From Crotalaria pallida (Eukaryota; Streptophyta; Magnoliopsida; Fabales; Fabaceae): 64,000 nt of DNA. Position numbers and translations under genes: made by a program. Shown piece after piece: positions 14,146 through 24,310 of this stretch. Numbering within the stretch: the stretch's first letter is position 1; every line of letters starts with the position of its first letter. Location of the stretch: positions 60,833,660 through 60,897,659 of the forward strand of contig CM075649.1 in assembly GCA_037953625.1 (NCBI GenBank), read 5' to 3'. Below the pieces are notes generated by a model. The model did not search any database, was not told the origin of the DNA, and saw only the letters and a list, made by a program, of their open reading frames with translations.

Positions 14146-15151
14146 CTCTCTAAGAGCTTGATTTTTCTCTTAGTGTGAAGTGTTTAGGGCTTGGAATGAA
14201 TGGAAAGGAAGAAGAACCGAATGAAGTGTGGGTGAGTGTTGGTGTTTGGTTTGGAATGAGAAATGAAAGAAATGATGAAATGGAACTAAATGAAAGGTGT
14301 GTGTGTTTGTGTTTGTATATGGTTTTGTGTGGGCTTGGCTTATGTTTCCTCTTCCCCACGGCTCACCCTTCTTTTTCCTTTTCTTTTTCTTTTCTTTTCC
14401 CTTCCTTAGGTCATGCTTAGGTCATCAAGGTGATGTCATTTGTTTGACTTTGTAGCATGCAACTTGGGGACCAAGTAAATCAACTTGGTGGCCAAGTAAT
14501 GCTCACATGCATTCGGCCATGGGAGGTTTAGGGTAGACTAGGTTAGCTAATTTAGGTTTAAGGTACTAATTAGGTTCTAATCATGATTAGGGTAGGATTA
14601 GGAAAAATTAATTTAGGTTTAGTCCACTAATCCTTAGAGATTAGTGCCTAATCAAGGATTAAGGTAATAATCACAAACTTAATCCATACTAATTCTAGGT
14701 TTAAGGAAAATTAATTCTAGATTAGCTCACTAATCTTGAGGGTTTAGGGTTTAGGAAAGTGATTAAGTTCTTAATCAAGGATTAGGAACTTGATTAAGGC
14801 TTAATCAAAGATTAAGGATGCTAATTAGGGTTTCTAGAAATGATTCTAGATCAAGATGATTGGACTTTGATTCTTGAAACCTAGGGGAAATAATTTCCCA
14901 TCTTAAGACCATAGAATCATAAAAATCAATTAAGAAGACAAAATCTCAATAAAAACGTCAAGCAACATGATTTATTGAAAACCTTAGAAAATCATTTCAC
15001 ATAAAATCATAACACAAGTAAATTAAATTTCAAAGCATAAAAACCCCTCATGAAATCAAAACTCTTTTGATCAATTCTTAAATCAATTAGGTTAAGATAA
15101 TTTCTTAATTAGGGACTTGCAGAAGAAGTGAGTCAAAAGGCAGATGTTACA
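9870..15151 (-). repeat. TE1 5' LTR (5282 bp)
   Basis: Termini on the plus strand are TGTAACACCCC...GATGTTACA. The U3 side (14500-15151) is rich in GATTA/TAATC words; a CT-rich run is at 14106-14156; the palindromic array is at about 11232-11565. The remaining several kilobases are A/T-rich and show no credible ORF on either strand. At 5.3 kb this LTR is longer than the coding region it flanks. Confidence 0.95.
11232..11565. repeat. Palindromic tandem array in TE1 5' LTR
   Basis: This is the counterpart of 1391-1745. Three clean CATATGG..CCATATG units lie at 11463-11565, with degenerate units upstream. Copy number differs from the sister LTR, so the array changes length by slippage or unequal exchange. 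Confidence 0.85.
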
Positions 15152-15270
15152 GTAAACTCCGTCCAATTTTACGGAGATTTTTACAAGTAAATAAAGTTTA
15201 TAAAAGAAAATTTCCAGTAATCATTTTAGCTATGGGTAATTAAGGGTATAATTAATGTAGGGTGTCACAA
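15152..15270 (+). repeat. LTR 3'-end remnant
   Basis: A/T-rich DNA ends in GGGTGTCACA, the same terminus as the TE2 LTR (25498-25507). Integrase-region coding sequence begins immediately after it. It looks like the tail of a plus-oriented LTR that had inserted into an older pol gene and was then cut by TE1. No matching partner is visible. Confidence 0.45.
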
Positions 15271-15692
15271 TTCATGTAAGTTCAATGATAATTAAAGAAG
15301 CTGCTTTGATTGAAGAATATCGGGATCTGAGTTTGGTGATGCAAGTGGAACCAACAAGCATCAAGATGGGAATGTTGCAAATTTATAATGAATTATTGAC
15401 TCAAATTCGTGAATTACAACAAGGATATGAGAAGTTAAAGGAGGAGAGGAGATTGATGATTGAAGGGAAGGAACCTGATTTTTGTGAAGGATCAGATGGA
15501 ACTCTTCGTTTTAAAACGAGAATCTGTGTACCGAGAAATTCCGAAGTTAGGAGTTTGATCTTGGATGAAGCACACAAGAGTCAGATGAGCATTCATCCTA
15601 GATCAACTAAAATGTATCAAGATTTGAAGAAGATGTTTTGGTGGCCAGGTTTAAAGAAGGATTTGGCGGAATATGTAGCGTCGTGTTAGATG
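15271..15692 (+). pseudogene. pol: pol fragment (RNase H-integrase junction and HHCC finger)
   Basis: About 139 codons open in one frame match the TE6 polyprotein from just after RNase H to the integrase zinc finger. Visible are the paired His (EAHKSQMSIHP), the YQDLKKMFWWPGLKKD segment and the first zinc-finger Cys. The fragment stops at that Cys and switches directly to LTR sequence, so a deletion joined pol to an LTR. It is a relic of an older Tekay-type element, closest in this window to TE6 and TE2. Confidence 0.85.
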
Positions 15693-15972
15693 TGGTTGTT
15701 TAAATTATATTATTCTTATTTGATTATGTGGTTGTATTGCTTATCCCTACGCCCTTTTTAGGTGATGACTCGCTACCTAGCCTGCATAGAGATCCGCCCG
15801 CTCCCTAGTTGAGTGTGGTACTATGAGGACTACCGGGCCACTTATGAGGAGGAGGTGGAGCTGACGCTCTACCATCCTAACCCTCTGGCTCGTGTCCGTT
15901 CTCGTAGGTTCAGCATCCCTATTATCTATACCATGCATGTACCACCTTTTTACACTTATCATGGACCACCCC
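15693..15972 (+). repeat. LTR fragment carrying an acceptor-like tract and LTR ORF remnant
   Basis: This resembles the 3' part of the TE2 LTR. It is cut on the left by the pol junction and on the right by the TE2 insertion at 15973. A pyrimidine-rich CTTATCCC...CCTTTTTAG tract ends at 15761. Confidence 0.75.
15765..15972 (+). pseudogene. LTR ORF family, truncated copy with a stop
   Basis: From ATG at 15765 the frame encodes a protein beginning MTRYLACIEIRPLPS, closely matching the TE2 LTR ORF at 24311. A TGA replaces the next codon (15810-15812), where TE2 has Gly. The frame then continues with recognisable W-Y-Y-E-D and L-T-L-Y-H-P-N-P segments up to Y-T-Y-H-G-P-P, where the TE2 LTR starts. 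The function of the family is unknown. This copy is a broken relic, but it shows the ORF predates TE2's insertion. Confidence 0.7.
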
Positions 15973-16393
15973 TGTAACACCCCAAAATTTTAATCCCTGA
16001 TTAATGAAATGTTAATTATAAAATTTATTATAATGAATTATTTCTATTTTAATCTTTGATTAAAATCTGTGTTCATGTTGTTGGTGATTGTGTGAATTTA
16101 ATTTGGTAATTATATTTATGCATAAAATAAATATTTTGCATATTAGTCCCTAATTTGGGGCCTAGAGGTAATTATAGGAAAGGTTTTGGAGGGAAAGAAA
16201 ATAAAATTAATATTTTTCAAAAACTAACCAAAATACTCGAGTGTTTCTGAAAAGACTCGAGTATTCTGGTCAGAGTTGCACGAGTTAGTGCGTTTTGGTG
16301 AGTCACCATCAACGATTCTCCGCCATTGACACGAATACTCCACCCTCACACGTCCATGGCTTTCGTGTCGCCGTGCATGGACCTGTTCTTTGC

Positions 16394-16403
16394 CTATATA
16401 AAC
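16394..16403 (+). promoter_or_regulatory. TATA box, TE2 LTR
   Basis: CTATATAAAC lies about 420 bp into the LTR. A CGTGCATGG word 20-30 bp upstream is also present before the TE4 TATA box. This is a likely core promoter for the element and for the LTR ORF. Confidence 0.65.
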
Positions 16404-16536
16404 CAATTGAACTCAGATTGTGAGGCATTTGGTCAATTTGTTGAAGATTGCATGTGTTTAGGGTTCCTGAGTTCTTCACTTCGATTCTCTTTCCTTGAGT
16501 TGAATTAAGTTACAAATTATACACCAATACAAAGCT

Positions 16537-16541
16537 CACAT
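16537..16541. other. Target-site duplication of solo LTR TE3 (left)
   Basis: CACAT directly precedes the TE3 LTR and is repeated at 22478-22482. The host TE2 LTR sequence reads through once one copy is removed. Confidence 0.9.
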
Positions 16542-16951
16542 TGTAATACCTCGATTTGGCAACTTGAAAACACATTTCATATTTTTTTTATACAAAATGT
16601 GGTAAAATATGGGCCGGATTTTTTTTTTTACATGTAACTTGGTTGACTAGTTTGAGTATGAGAACCATTAAGTTTTCAAAAACTCTTTCACAATTAAAAG
16701 ATGTTCTCACTCATCATGCTAAGCTTCAAGTTCCAAACCGAAGTGTCACAAGACACTACACTTTGCAACTTGATTCTCCTCAACTCAATTATCATAGCCC
16801 ATTTCTTTTCATATTAGAAATCAGTGGTGCCCAATTAAAATATCATTTGTTAACATAAGTTGGGGTTACATCATGATACTGCAATGCTAGCTAAGTGAAT
16901 ACGGGGAACATAATACTTCGACTAAAGTAAAAGAAACTACCAACAGGCCCA

Positions 16952-17377
16952 CTAAGCTGAAGACGACGGATCCACGGGAGGTGCCTCATTCGGGTCGATC
17001 TCAATCACATTCGCCTCCGGGAATTCTTCATCAGGGTCCTCCTTTGGGTCTTCCTCAGGTTCACTCTCTTGCATAGCCTCGAATGCCTCGTCCGATAAGT
17101 CGTTCAAAGCCTCGTCCAACTCTTCCAACTCCTCAGCCTCGGGATCAATTCGTGCAGGCAAAGGCATCGGATGCCCACCATGATAGTCCGCTGGTCCACC
17201 GGTCTGCAAATCCAAAAGCACAAAGCGACAAGTGCGAGTATCGGGTGCTGTTCCTTGAAGAGTATGGTTGGGGTCAAAGATGCGAACCTCAGTGACTCCA
17301 CGCCACTCCCAACCTCTATAGTTCACTTGCCATCTACCTTCGTCTCGGATGTCGAACGTAAACTTAACCGGATCCAT
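16952..17377 (-). CDS. LTR-encoded protein, diverged member of the LTR ORF family
   Basis: This 141-residue ORF of unknown function begins MDPVKFTFDIRDEG. Its first 45 residues have the spacing of the TE2 LTR ORF: a D/E-I-R core, G-x-W, then E-V-x-I-F-D-P-N in place of E-V-E-V-T-F-Y-H-P-N. A Y-H-G-G-H-P segment in the middle compares with Y-H-G-P-P in TE2, and a strongly acidic C-terminal half (many Glu/Asp, roughly residues 85-141) follows. No signal peptide or membrane segment is visible. The ATG lies 3 nt after a CAACCCTTAG acceptor-like tract, again as in the plus-strand families. The frame is fully open although the element is only a solo LTR. Homology to the TE2 ORF is my reading of short motifs and needs a profile search. 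Confidence 0.6.
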   Translation of the reverse strand: MDPVKFTFDIRDEGRWQVNYRGWEWRGVTEVRIFDPNHTLQGTAPDTRTCRFVLLDLQTGGPADYHGGHPMPLPARIDPEAEELEELDEALNDLSDEAFEAMQESEPEEDPKEDPDEEFPEANVIEIDPNEAPPVDPSSSA

Positions 17378-17719
17378 GGACTAAGGGTTGACAACATAGG
17401 GACAAATACATAGACACAAACAGAAGAATTTGAGAGAGTAAGTATTCCCAAGCATGTGATGCCAACGGTGTGGAATTACAATAGGCAAGATATTAAGGAT
17501 AAACAAAACATATAAACTAACAACTTATAAAACCAATCCTATGAATTCGTACCTCTAACATGCAAACACTTATTCTATTCCATTAACTGCTTGTCTAAAT
17601 ACCTTAAGCATCTCCTCATCACAATCCATCATTTGCTTCTGCTGCGCAACTCTGATTCCACCACCATACAGTCTCATCCTCTTTTCCATACTTTCACTCC
17701 AGGGTTATTCCCAAATACA

Positions 17720-17748
17720 TTATATATATATATATATATATATATATT
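17720..17748. repeat. (TA)n microsatellite
   Basis: About 13-14 uninterrupted TA units lie inside the TE3 LTR. Confidence 0.9.
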
Positions 17749-18589
17749 TCTTTCTTTTCTTATTTAAGTTTTATGAATTCGAATCCATCAATGATGCCGG
17801 GGTTTTTAATCATCATTGAGGAAAAAGGCTCTCAAAGTTAGCACACACGTCTACATCTCCTCGGTCATCCATCCATCCTAGTCGGAAGCAAACAGGAGTA
17901 CAGGACCTTTGCCGTGCGGGCACGACAGCTGTCTCACAATCAATTGGCCCCAGGCCAGGAGGTCTACAGCCTCAAATCAATTCAATTCAATTCATATATA
18001 TAATCAACGCACACTGTCTCAACTCACAGTGGCAAACAAGATGCCCCACTCCAGTCCCTCTCATTGGTCAAGATTTGCAATCTAGAGGGCGATAGTACTA
18101 ATTCTAGTTTGCAATGCAGAACTCACCACAGCATTGGACCCAGTCCCTACCACGTTCGAACGCCACATGTGGAATTTGTTCCGCCTAGAACGTACTCTAG
18201 ACTTCTTGACGTTTCACCGTCATCGTCCTCCTCTAATGCAATCTCCTCCTAAGTATCCGCAGATACTTATGGTTCCTTCCTCTCCACTACTTCGGTTACA
18301 CTCATAACTCACCGCGTTAATCTATGTCTTTTAAAAGTCTTTTAATGAGTTAATTAAAAGCTTAATCCTATTGGCCGGCTCATCCTTGGTGCATCCCTTC
18401 AACGAGTCCCGGCCACTAATTCTCTCAAAACATCTCTTCTCTCAACTTAGACAGAGCTGGGTTTTCCTTGACAAGCCAAATCTCTCATTTCATAATCTGA
18501 CTCAAAAATCTTGTTTCCTTCTCTTCAAAAAAAAATACCCTTTCATAACTTTTCTCAAAAATGAAGTTCCACAAATTTTCTCAAAATGA

Positions 18590-18895
18590 TGTTTTCACAA
18601 ACTTTCTTCAAGATAAAATTTCCCAAATTCTTTCCAAAAATAAAGTTCCATAAATTCTTTTCAAAAATAAGGTTTTACAAATATTCCCAAAAATAATGTT
18701 ACACAAATCCTTTTCAAAAAAATAATGTTTCACAAACCTTTTTCAAAAATAATGTTTCACAAACCGTTTTCCAAAATAATATTTCCTAAACCTTTTTCAA
18801 AAATAATGTTTCACAAACCATTTTCAAAAATAATATTTCATAAACCTTTTTCAAAAATATCCTTTCGCAACACCTTTCAAAAATAACGTTTCATG
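18590..18895. repeat. A/T-rich tandem repeat in TE3
   Basis: About ten imperfect copies of a 28-32 bp unit are present, built around AAAATAATGTTTCACAAACC. The stretch has no coding potential. Confidence 0.75.
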
Positions 18896-21454
18896 GTTTC
18901 CTCAAAATAACAGTGTGTTTCCCTGACAACCCCAACGTTCTATCTCCTCGTATCTCGACCTCAGAAAGCAATCATAGCATCAATGTTTCCCCAAGCTCTG
19001 GCTCAACTCATCGCTTTCATCACTTAGTCTTTTCCCCGACAACGACATCTATATGTCTCTCTTACTTTATCTCGCATATCTTTTATACTGTTATTATTCA
19101 TTATTGTTCACAGCATTATTATAATCCACAGCAATTCAGATCTCATCATGCATCATAAATTCATCAATAAGCAAATAAATAACATACTAACATTCAGACA
19201 CAATTAAAGAAACTATTTACCTACTCATACTGACTCAGGACCTCTAAGTTTCGACTTTTGAGATGGTCGAAACGCTTAATATGTTACCTAAATACCACAG
19301 TGTTTGGGGGAAACTTCACTCTCACCTTGACTGACGATAATTCCCACGATACGCTCCTTGGTTCCCAACGCGACGTTCGTAACTGCTTCCCGATTGTTAC
19401 TGGAACTCAAATAATTCTCTCTTATTAAAAATCGTTCTTTTAAAAAAAATCATTTTGGAATCAAGATATCATTACCAAAACTCCTTAATTGAAAATTACT
19501 TTGGTTTTAATTCATAATCGGAATTGAGTAAAAACATTTGTTTAAAAGCATCAATAATTCCCTGGGCTCTTTAAAAGGCCACATTTACCTTAAGGTTTTC
19601 TTATAAAAATCATTTGTTAACTTAAAACCAGGAATTTCACAAGTCAACTGAAAATCTTTTCAAAACAATGCTTTTTAATTAATTGAATCATTTTACTTAC
19701 TCTATTTTCTTTAAAACAAAATTAAATCCAAAAAAGAAACAACACAAGGATTAAATCAAAAACCTTTCAAAATTATTAAACATTTAAATCATTCAAACAT
19801 ACACAAACATCACAAGCCATTCACGTTCCATGCATCATTTTACACTCATCATTGATGCACATAAAAAAAAATCAAACACATGCTCCTATATTCTCTATGC
19901 ATGGCCGAATCTACGTTACACATAGGACAATGTTTTTATTCAAGCACTAATGATCACTAACACTAGAATAATACATGCACATATGACAAATACCTTATCC
20001 TACTTTTAAACATCACAATCTAAATAATGATAAAAAAATACACTTACTTAAATTTATGCTAACATGCTTTAAATTAACATACAAGGAAAAAATCAATTTA
20101 TTTCTTTTATTTTTACATCAAAACCGAATGGAACATAGAGAAAAATCACTCAATACAATCATTTATCAAATCAACTTCATTTAGTCAAGATTATCTCAAA
20201 CAATGGCACACAAGAAAATAAAAATGGTTTGAATAGGATTTGTTCCAAAACCGAATGGGATAATGAAAAATTACTTTTAAGTTTTAAATCAAAAGATTTA
20301 AGTCCCATAGGTCTAGAATTCCCTAAACCTAACAATAAAACACACATGCAAAATAAAATGAACTCTCTTAAACATTTACAAGCACAAAACCGTGAGCTTC
20401 ACACTAGGAATTTAGCAAACAAAATTTTAATTCCTTAGCAGAATAAAATCAAGAATCATGTCAAAATCTTTAACCTCTAAGAAAACTCATGCATGCACCT
20501 AAAATCTCTAGAGGGACGAATTTCAACATGCATGTAAATGAAATGATGATCTAGCATGGTTTTCTATTCTCCCTAGGTTTTGGCCGAATGACTACATGCA
20601 TAATGGCAAGATCTCTAGATTCTATTTTCACATGCAAAGATCAAATCATACAAAACTTTTGAAACACCATTTTCTTTCTTAAAACACCAACCGAATCATC
20701 ATCATACACACAAAACCTTGGTTTAAATTCTTTTTACACTAAAAATTATTTTTAAACTTGTTAGTCTCTATTTTCTTTTAAAAACCGGGACATGCATTCA
20801 AGAAAATCAAGACTTTGCACTCAAAACAAACATACAAAACTCATGCTTCATGTTTTCTCAAAGATCAACTATAGATCACGACATGCAAAGGAAGATCAAA
20901 GCAAAAACATAAACTTAAACTCAAATCCTAAACAAAAACGTGAAGAACAAGTTAAAGATTAAAGCTTCCAAGTACAAATAATCAAGATCAAGTCATAAAA
21001 ATAACATGCAAAGTATTTAAACTTCAAGATCATAAGAAGATAAACACATGCATCACAAAAATTAAACTTAAACAAAGTCCATAATAAAGTCCTTTACAAA
21101 ACAAAAATTATTACATTAAAGCTTCCTTAAATAACTACCTTAAACAAAAATCCTAATCTTCAAGCTTCAAATCCTCCTCTTCTCCTCCTAGGGTTTGCTT
21201 CGGCCTCCTCTTCTCTAGGGTTGATGGGTGGTTTTCTTCTTGATCTTTGAAGAAGATTGTGGTTGAGAAAGGGATCAAAGATGTTTGGGTTAAGAACTTT
21301 GGGTTTTCACTCTTCTTTCTCTCTCCTCCCTCACGGCCACTCTCTTTTCTCTCTAAGTGTCTCAAGAGTTTGATGTGCTCTTGAAACTAAGTGTTTGTGT
21401 TGGTGAAAATGTGAAGGGAAATGAAAATGAATCAAGACCAACACACACACACAC

Positions 21455-21465
21455 GGCTTATATGG
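21455..21465 (-). promoter_or_regulatory. TATA-like site, TE3 LTR
   Basis: The minus strand reads CCCATATAAGC about 1.0 kb into the LTR, followed downstream by a purine-rich leader. Confidence 0.45.
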
Positions 21466-22477
21466 GCGAAGCAAGGGGTGGAATTTTCCTCTTCTAACCT
21501 CGGTTCAATGGGTTGGTTCAAGGGCAATTCGGTCCAATCAAAATGTTGCATGGGAGAGGTCTTTTCAATGGAGAGACAAGGTTGAAGAAAGTCTACCTAG
21601 GCATCATGACTCACCTCCTAATTTCCTCCTATTTTCTATTTAAATTCTAATTTCTTAATGCATAAGAAAATCAATCCTCACTTGGCCCTCTCATCCTCAC
21701 ATGGCCGAACAACACACATACACACATACACACATACAATCTCTTTTCATATTGTCATAACAACACATAGCATGAAATCATGGAATAATGCATACACTTA
21801 ACACATATTCAATCATACATACAATACTTTGGGATATCATATTTCTAAGTAATATGATTCAAAACACACGATACACACACCCACATCATTCACATTCACA
21901 CAAATCATGCATTCATTCATTTAGGTTTACTAATTAAATTTTATATATAATTCATTGCACAAACACACATTCACAAACTGGAAAATTCCAAAAATACAAT
22001 CCTTATAAAAAAAATCAATAAACCGAATCAATTCAACTACAAATATAAACCATATTTTCACATAAATCAAAGACCTTCAAAGAGAGACCATTGATTTAAA
22101 ACCTCAAATCATTTTCATCACTTAATACTTTAGAAATTCGTCTTTCAAAGGCTCCAAAATAAATTTTTGCAAATTAACTCAGAAAATTATAAAAATCATA
22201 TATTCAAATTCTATTTTTCAACACGATCGTTTTCATATAAAGATCATAATTTTCTGAAAAAGGGTTGAAAAGATATGCACCTTCAAAGAAATCGAGTTCA
22301 TTTTGAAAAGAAATCTCAAATAATAAAATCACAACTTGGTTTTCATGAAATCAAGCTCAAATAAGAATCATTTGCTAAAACATTCTTTTTAAAAAAAATC
22401 TTTCTTAAATTCTGAAAATTCCTCTTTAAATAAAATCTCAGTGATTTATTTTAGTCCAGAAAATGCGGGATGTTACA

Positions 22478-22482
22478 CACAT
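22478..22482. other. Target-site duplication of TE3 (right)
   Basis: CACAT is identical to 16537-16541. Confidence 0.9.
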
Positions 22483-22825
22483 CACGAGCTTTGTATAGAG
22501 ATCAAAGTTGTGAGCTGAGAGTGTGTGTGGTGGAAGAATTGGATCTCGAAAGTTGGAGCTTGGGTGCTGTCAAGTTGGTTCTGGAGCTTACTTTGATCAC
22601 TGATTGTGGTAAGCTCATGCATCTTTTGAGTCTTAAATTGATTTCTATAGTTAGTATGTGTTGCATAGAGTTTATAAATACTAATCTCCCCAATTGTTAT
22701 CTCTGTTTTCTATGTCAACGAATTGGGTTCTGGTACGCCACTCAAACTATCTTGCATGTTGGTGCTTGAAGTCATTTTTGGTGTTGGAGGAGTTTTCTTT
22801 CCGAATTCTTTGTTGGATCACGTCT

Positions 22826-22836
22826 GTGAGGTAAGG
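22826..22836 (+). other. Donor-like splice site in TE2 LTR leader
   Basis: GTGAG|GTAAGG, with the cut after 22830, is a strong match to the plant 5' splice consensus. With the acceptor at 24307 it would define a 1477 bp intron. Donor-like sites in equivalent positions occur in TE6 (36168) and TE4 (61216). Confidence 0.5.
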
Positions 22837-23241
22837 GGAAAGCTTTCTATTCACTTGATAGAGTTTAAATTTCATGAATTTGTTTAGAGAGCCACCAAGA
22901 GGCTCTAAGGGCTTAGTTTAAATAGGGAGATTGGTTTGGAGACCAACCTGTGCTCTAAAATGGTTTTGAGCAAGTTTAATATGTTGCATGCAAGCTATTT
23001 GGAACATAAAATATTGAGAATTATGAGTTTTATGCAAATTGATATGTTAAGTTGTGAATTTGCTAAGTCTTATGCATAATTTTGTGAATCTCTGTCAAAT
23101 CTGTAATTTGATGTGTTCTAAGTGCTTGAACATGTTTATTATATGTTATATGAAATCTGTTGATCATTGGATTGGATTGGAAATGGTTAGAATTGAAAAT
23201 GGTATGTTAAAACCAAGTTTTCAGTCTGTTCTGTATGGAAA

Positions 23242-23570
23242 GACTCGAGTACTTGGCTTGGCACTCGAGTATTTTGTGATAAAACAGTGTGTTTTTCTGC
23301 TCCAACACTCGAGTATCAGGTCCAGAACTCGAGTATTGACTGATGCAACAAGAGCACTTTATGATGAACCACTCGAGTAATGCATGAATCACTCGAGTAT
23401 TATGGAATTGATGAAGAACACTTGAGTATTCATGAACCACTCGAGTATTTTTAAAGATCTGAAATCTGACTTTTCTGAAAAGCATGAACGACTCGAGTAG
23501 CCATGAACTACTCGAGTAAACTAGAAAGACTGAAGAATCACTCGAGTATTCTGAAGAACACTCGAGTATT
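23242..23570. repeat. ACTCGAGTA palindrome array
   Basis: Eleven copies of ACTCGAGTA and one ACTTGAGTA occur in about 330 bp at irregular 15-45 bp spacing. Two more ACTCGAGT copies lie in the U3 of the same LTR at 16234-16262. The spacing is irregular, so this is not a simple tandem repeat; the preserved word itself seems to be what matters. Confidence 0.85.
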
Positions 23571-23689
23571 TCTGCCCAGAAACTTAAAAATACCATTTTT
23601 AATTCTGAATCATTCTGTTACTACTTAAATGATAATAATCCAAGTGATCTAAGACTTAAAAGAAATTGATTGATAATATGTTTTTTTCC

Positions 23690-24060
23690 GTTTGGATGAC
23701 GGGACATTGCTCGGGTGGCACATTATGTATTATTAAATGTGATACACCAATCAATTCCTTTAAGTTAAGATATTGCATTCATACTGGAGTTCGGATGATA
23801 GATCGTTTATCATGTTTTGGTAACATGAGGAGGGCCTCTGGGAGTGCCAACTGACGGCTTGCTTGATGACACGTTATGGTTGACGACGTGGCCAGCGAAA
23901 GTGAGATGCTGATGATATGGTTATTCCGTTAAGACGACGGGACGTTGCTCGAGGAGCACGTTATGTGCCATTTCCAAACTTTTCGTGTACATTCTTGGTG
24001 AATGTACGAATGTTGTACACCTAGGAGTACAACGCACTGTTGAGTGCTGGACGAAGTAAA
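23690..24060 (+). repeat. Hairpin-like repeats in TE2 LTR
   Basis: Repeated GATGACGGGACATTGCTCGG/GACGACGGGACGTTGCTCGA blocks and self-complementary GCTCGAGGAGC, GTACACC..., GAATGTAC elements lie between the donor-like and acceptor-like sites. The block ends just before an ATCATGCCACTTAT word (24121) shared with TE4 and TE6. Confidence 0.5.
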
Positions 24061-24310
24061 GGATGGACGTCAGAGAATGACATAGATTGATGGAGTTAGG
24101 ATTGAGAGCTAGACTCATACATCATGCCACTTATTTAACCTAAAGTTGATAAATTAAATAAGTATAAGCATCTTACTTGCATTAAATACTTGCTAAATGC
24201 TAAATGTGGGTGTTGATTATTGCTGCATGTTTACATACTCATATTGCACTTTTATTTATGCTCTATTTATTATGTGTATAGAATTTCTTATCCCTGTGCC
24301 CTTGTAGGTG

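Larger units (their letters stand above)
1..15151 (-). mobile_element. TE1: Ty3/gypsy chromovirus (Tekay/Del-type), both LTRs present
   Basis: Read on the minus strand, the element runs 5' LTR (9870-15151), iMet-tRNA primer-binding site, gag-pol, polypurine tract, then 3' LTR (1-5274). The window begins inside the 3' LTR, and about 23 bp of it are missing by comparison with the other copy. The two LTRs align almost throughout, with scattered substitutions, a 39 bp indel near 440 and one extra palindromic repeat unit in the 3' copy. The base pairs right of 15151 (GTAAA) would be the target duplication, but its partner lies outside the window. The chromodomain-like tail after the integrase GPY motif places it in the chromoviruses; Tekay is my best lineage assignment. 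Gag-pol is broken, so the copy is not autonomous. Confidence 0.93.
16542..22477 (-). mobile_element. TE3: solo LTR, Ty3/gypsy-type (5936 bp)
   Basis: The plus strand reads TGTAATACCTCG...GGGATGTTACA, with perfect CACAT duplications on both sides. No internal region remains, so it is a solo LTR from recombination between two LTRs. Sequence blocks at 17845-18300 resemble TE1 LTR blocks near 910-1330, so the two families are related. On the minus strand it contains a TATA-like site (21455-21465), a leader, a tandem A/T-rich repeat, a (TA)n run and an ORF (16952-17377). At almost 6 kb it is a very long LTR. Apart from these features it is A/T-rich and noncoding. Confidence 0.92.

Noticed and set aside
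23207..23596. 129-codon minus-strand ORF
   Set aside because: Made of the ACTCGAGTA palindromes; antisense to TE2 and repetitive Ser-rich.
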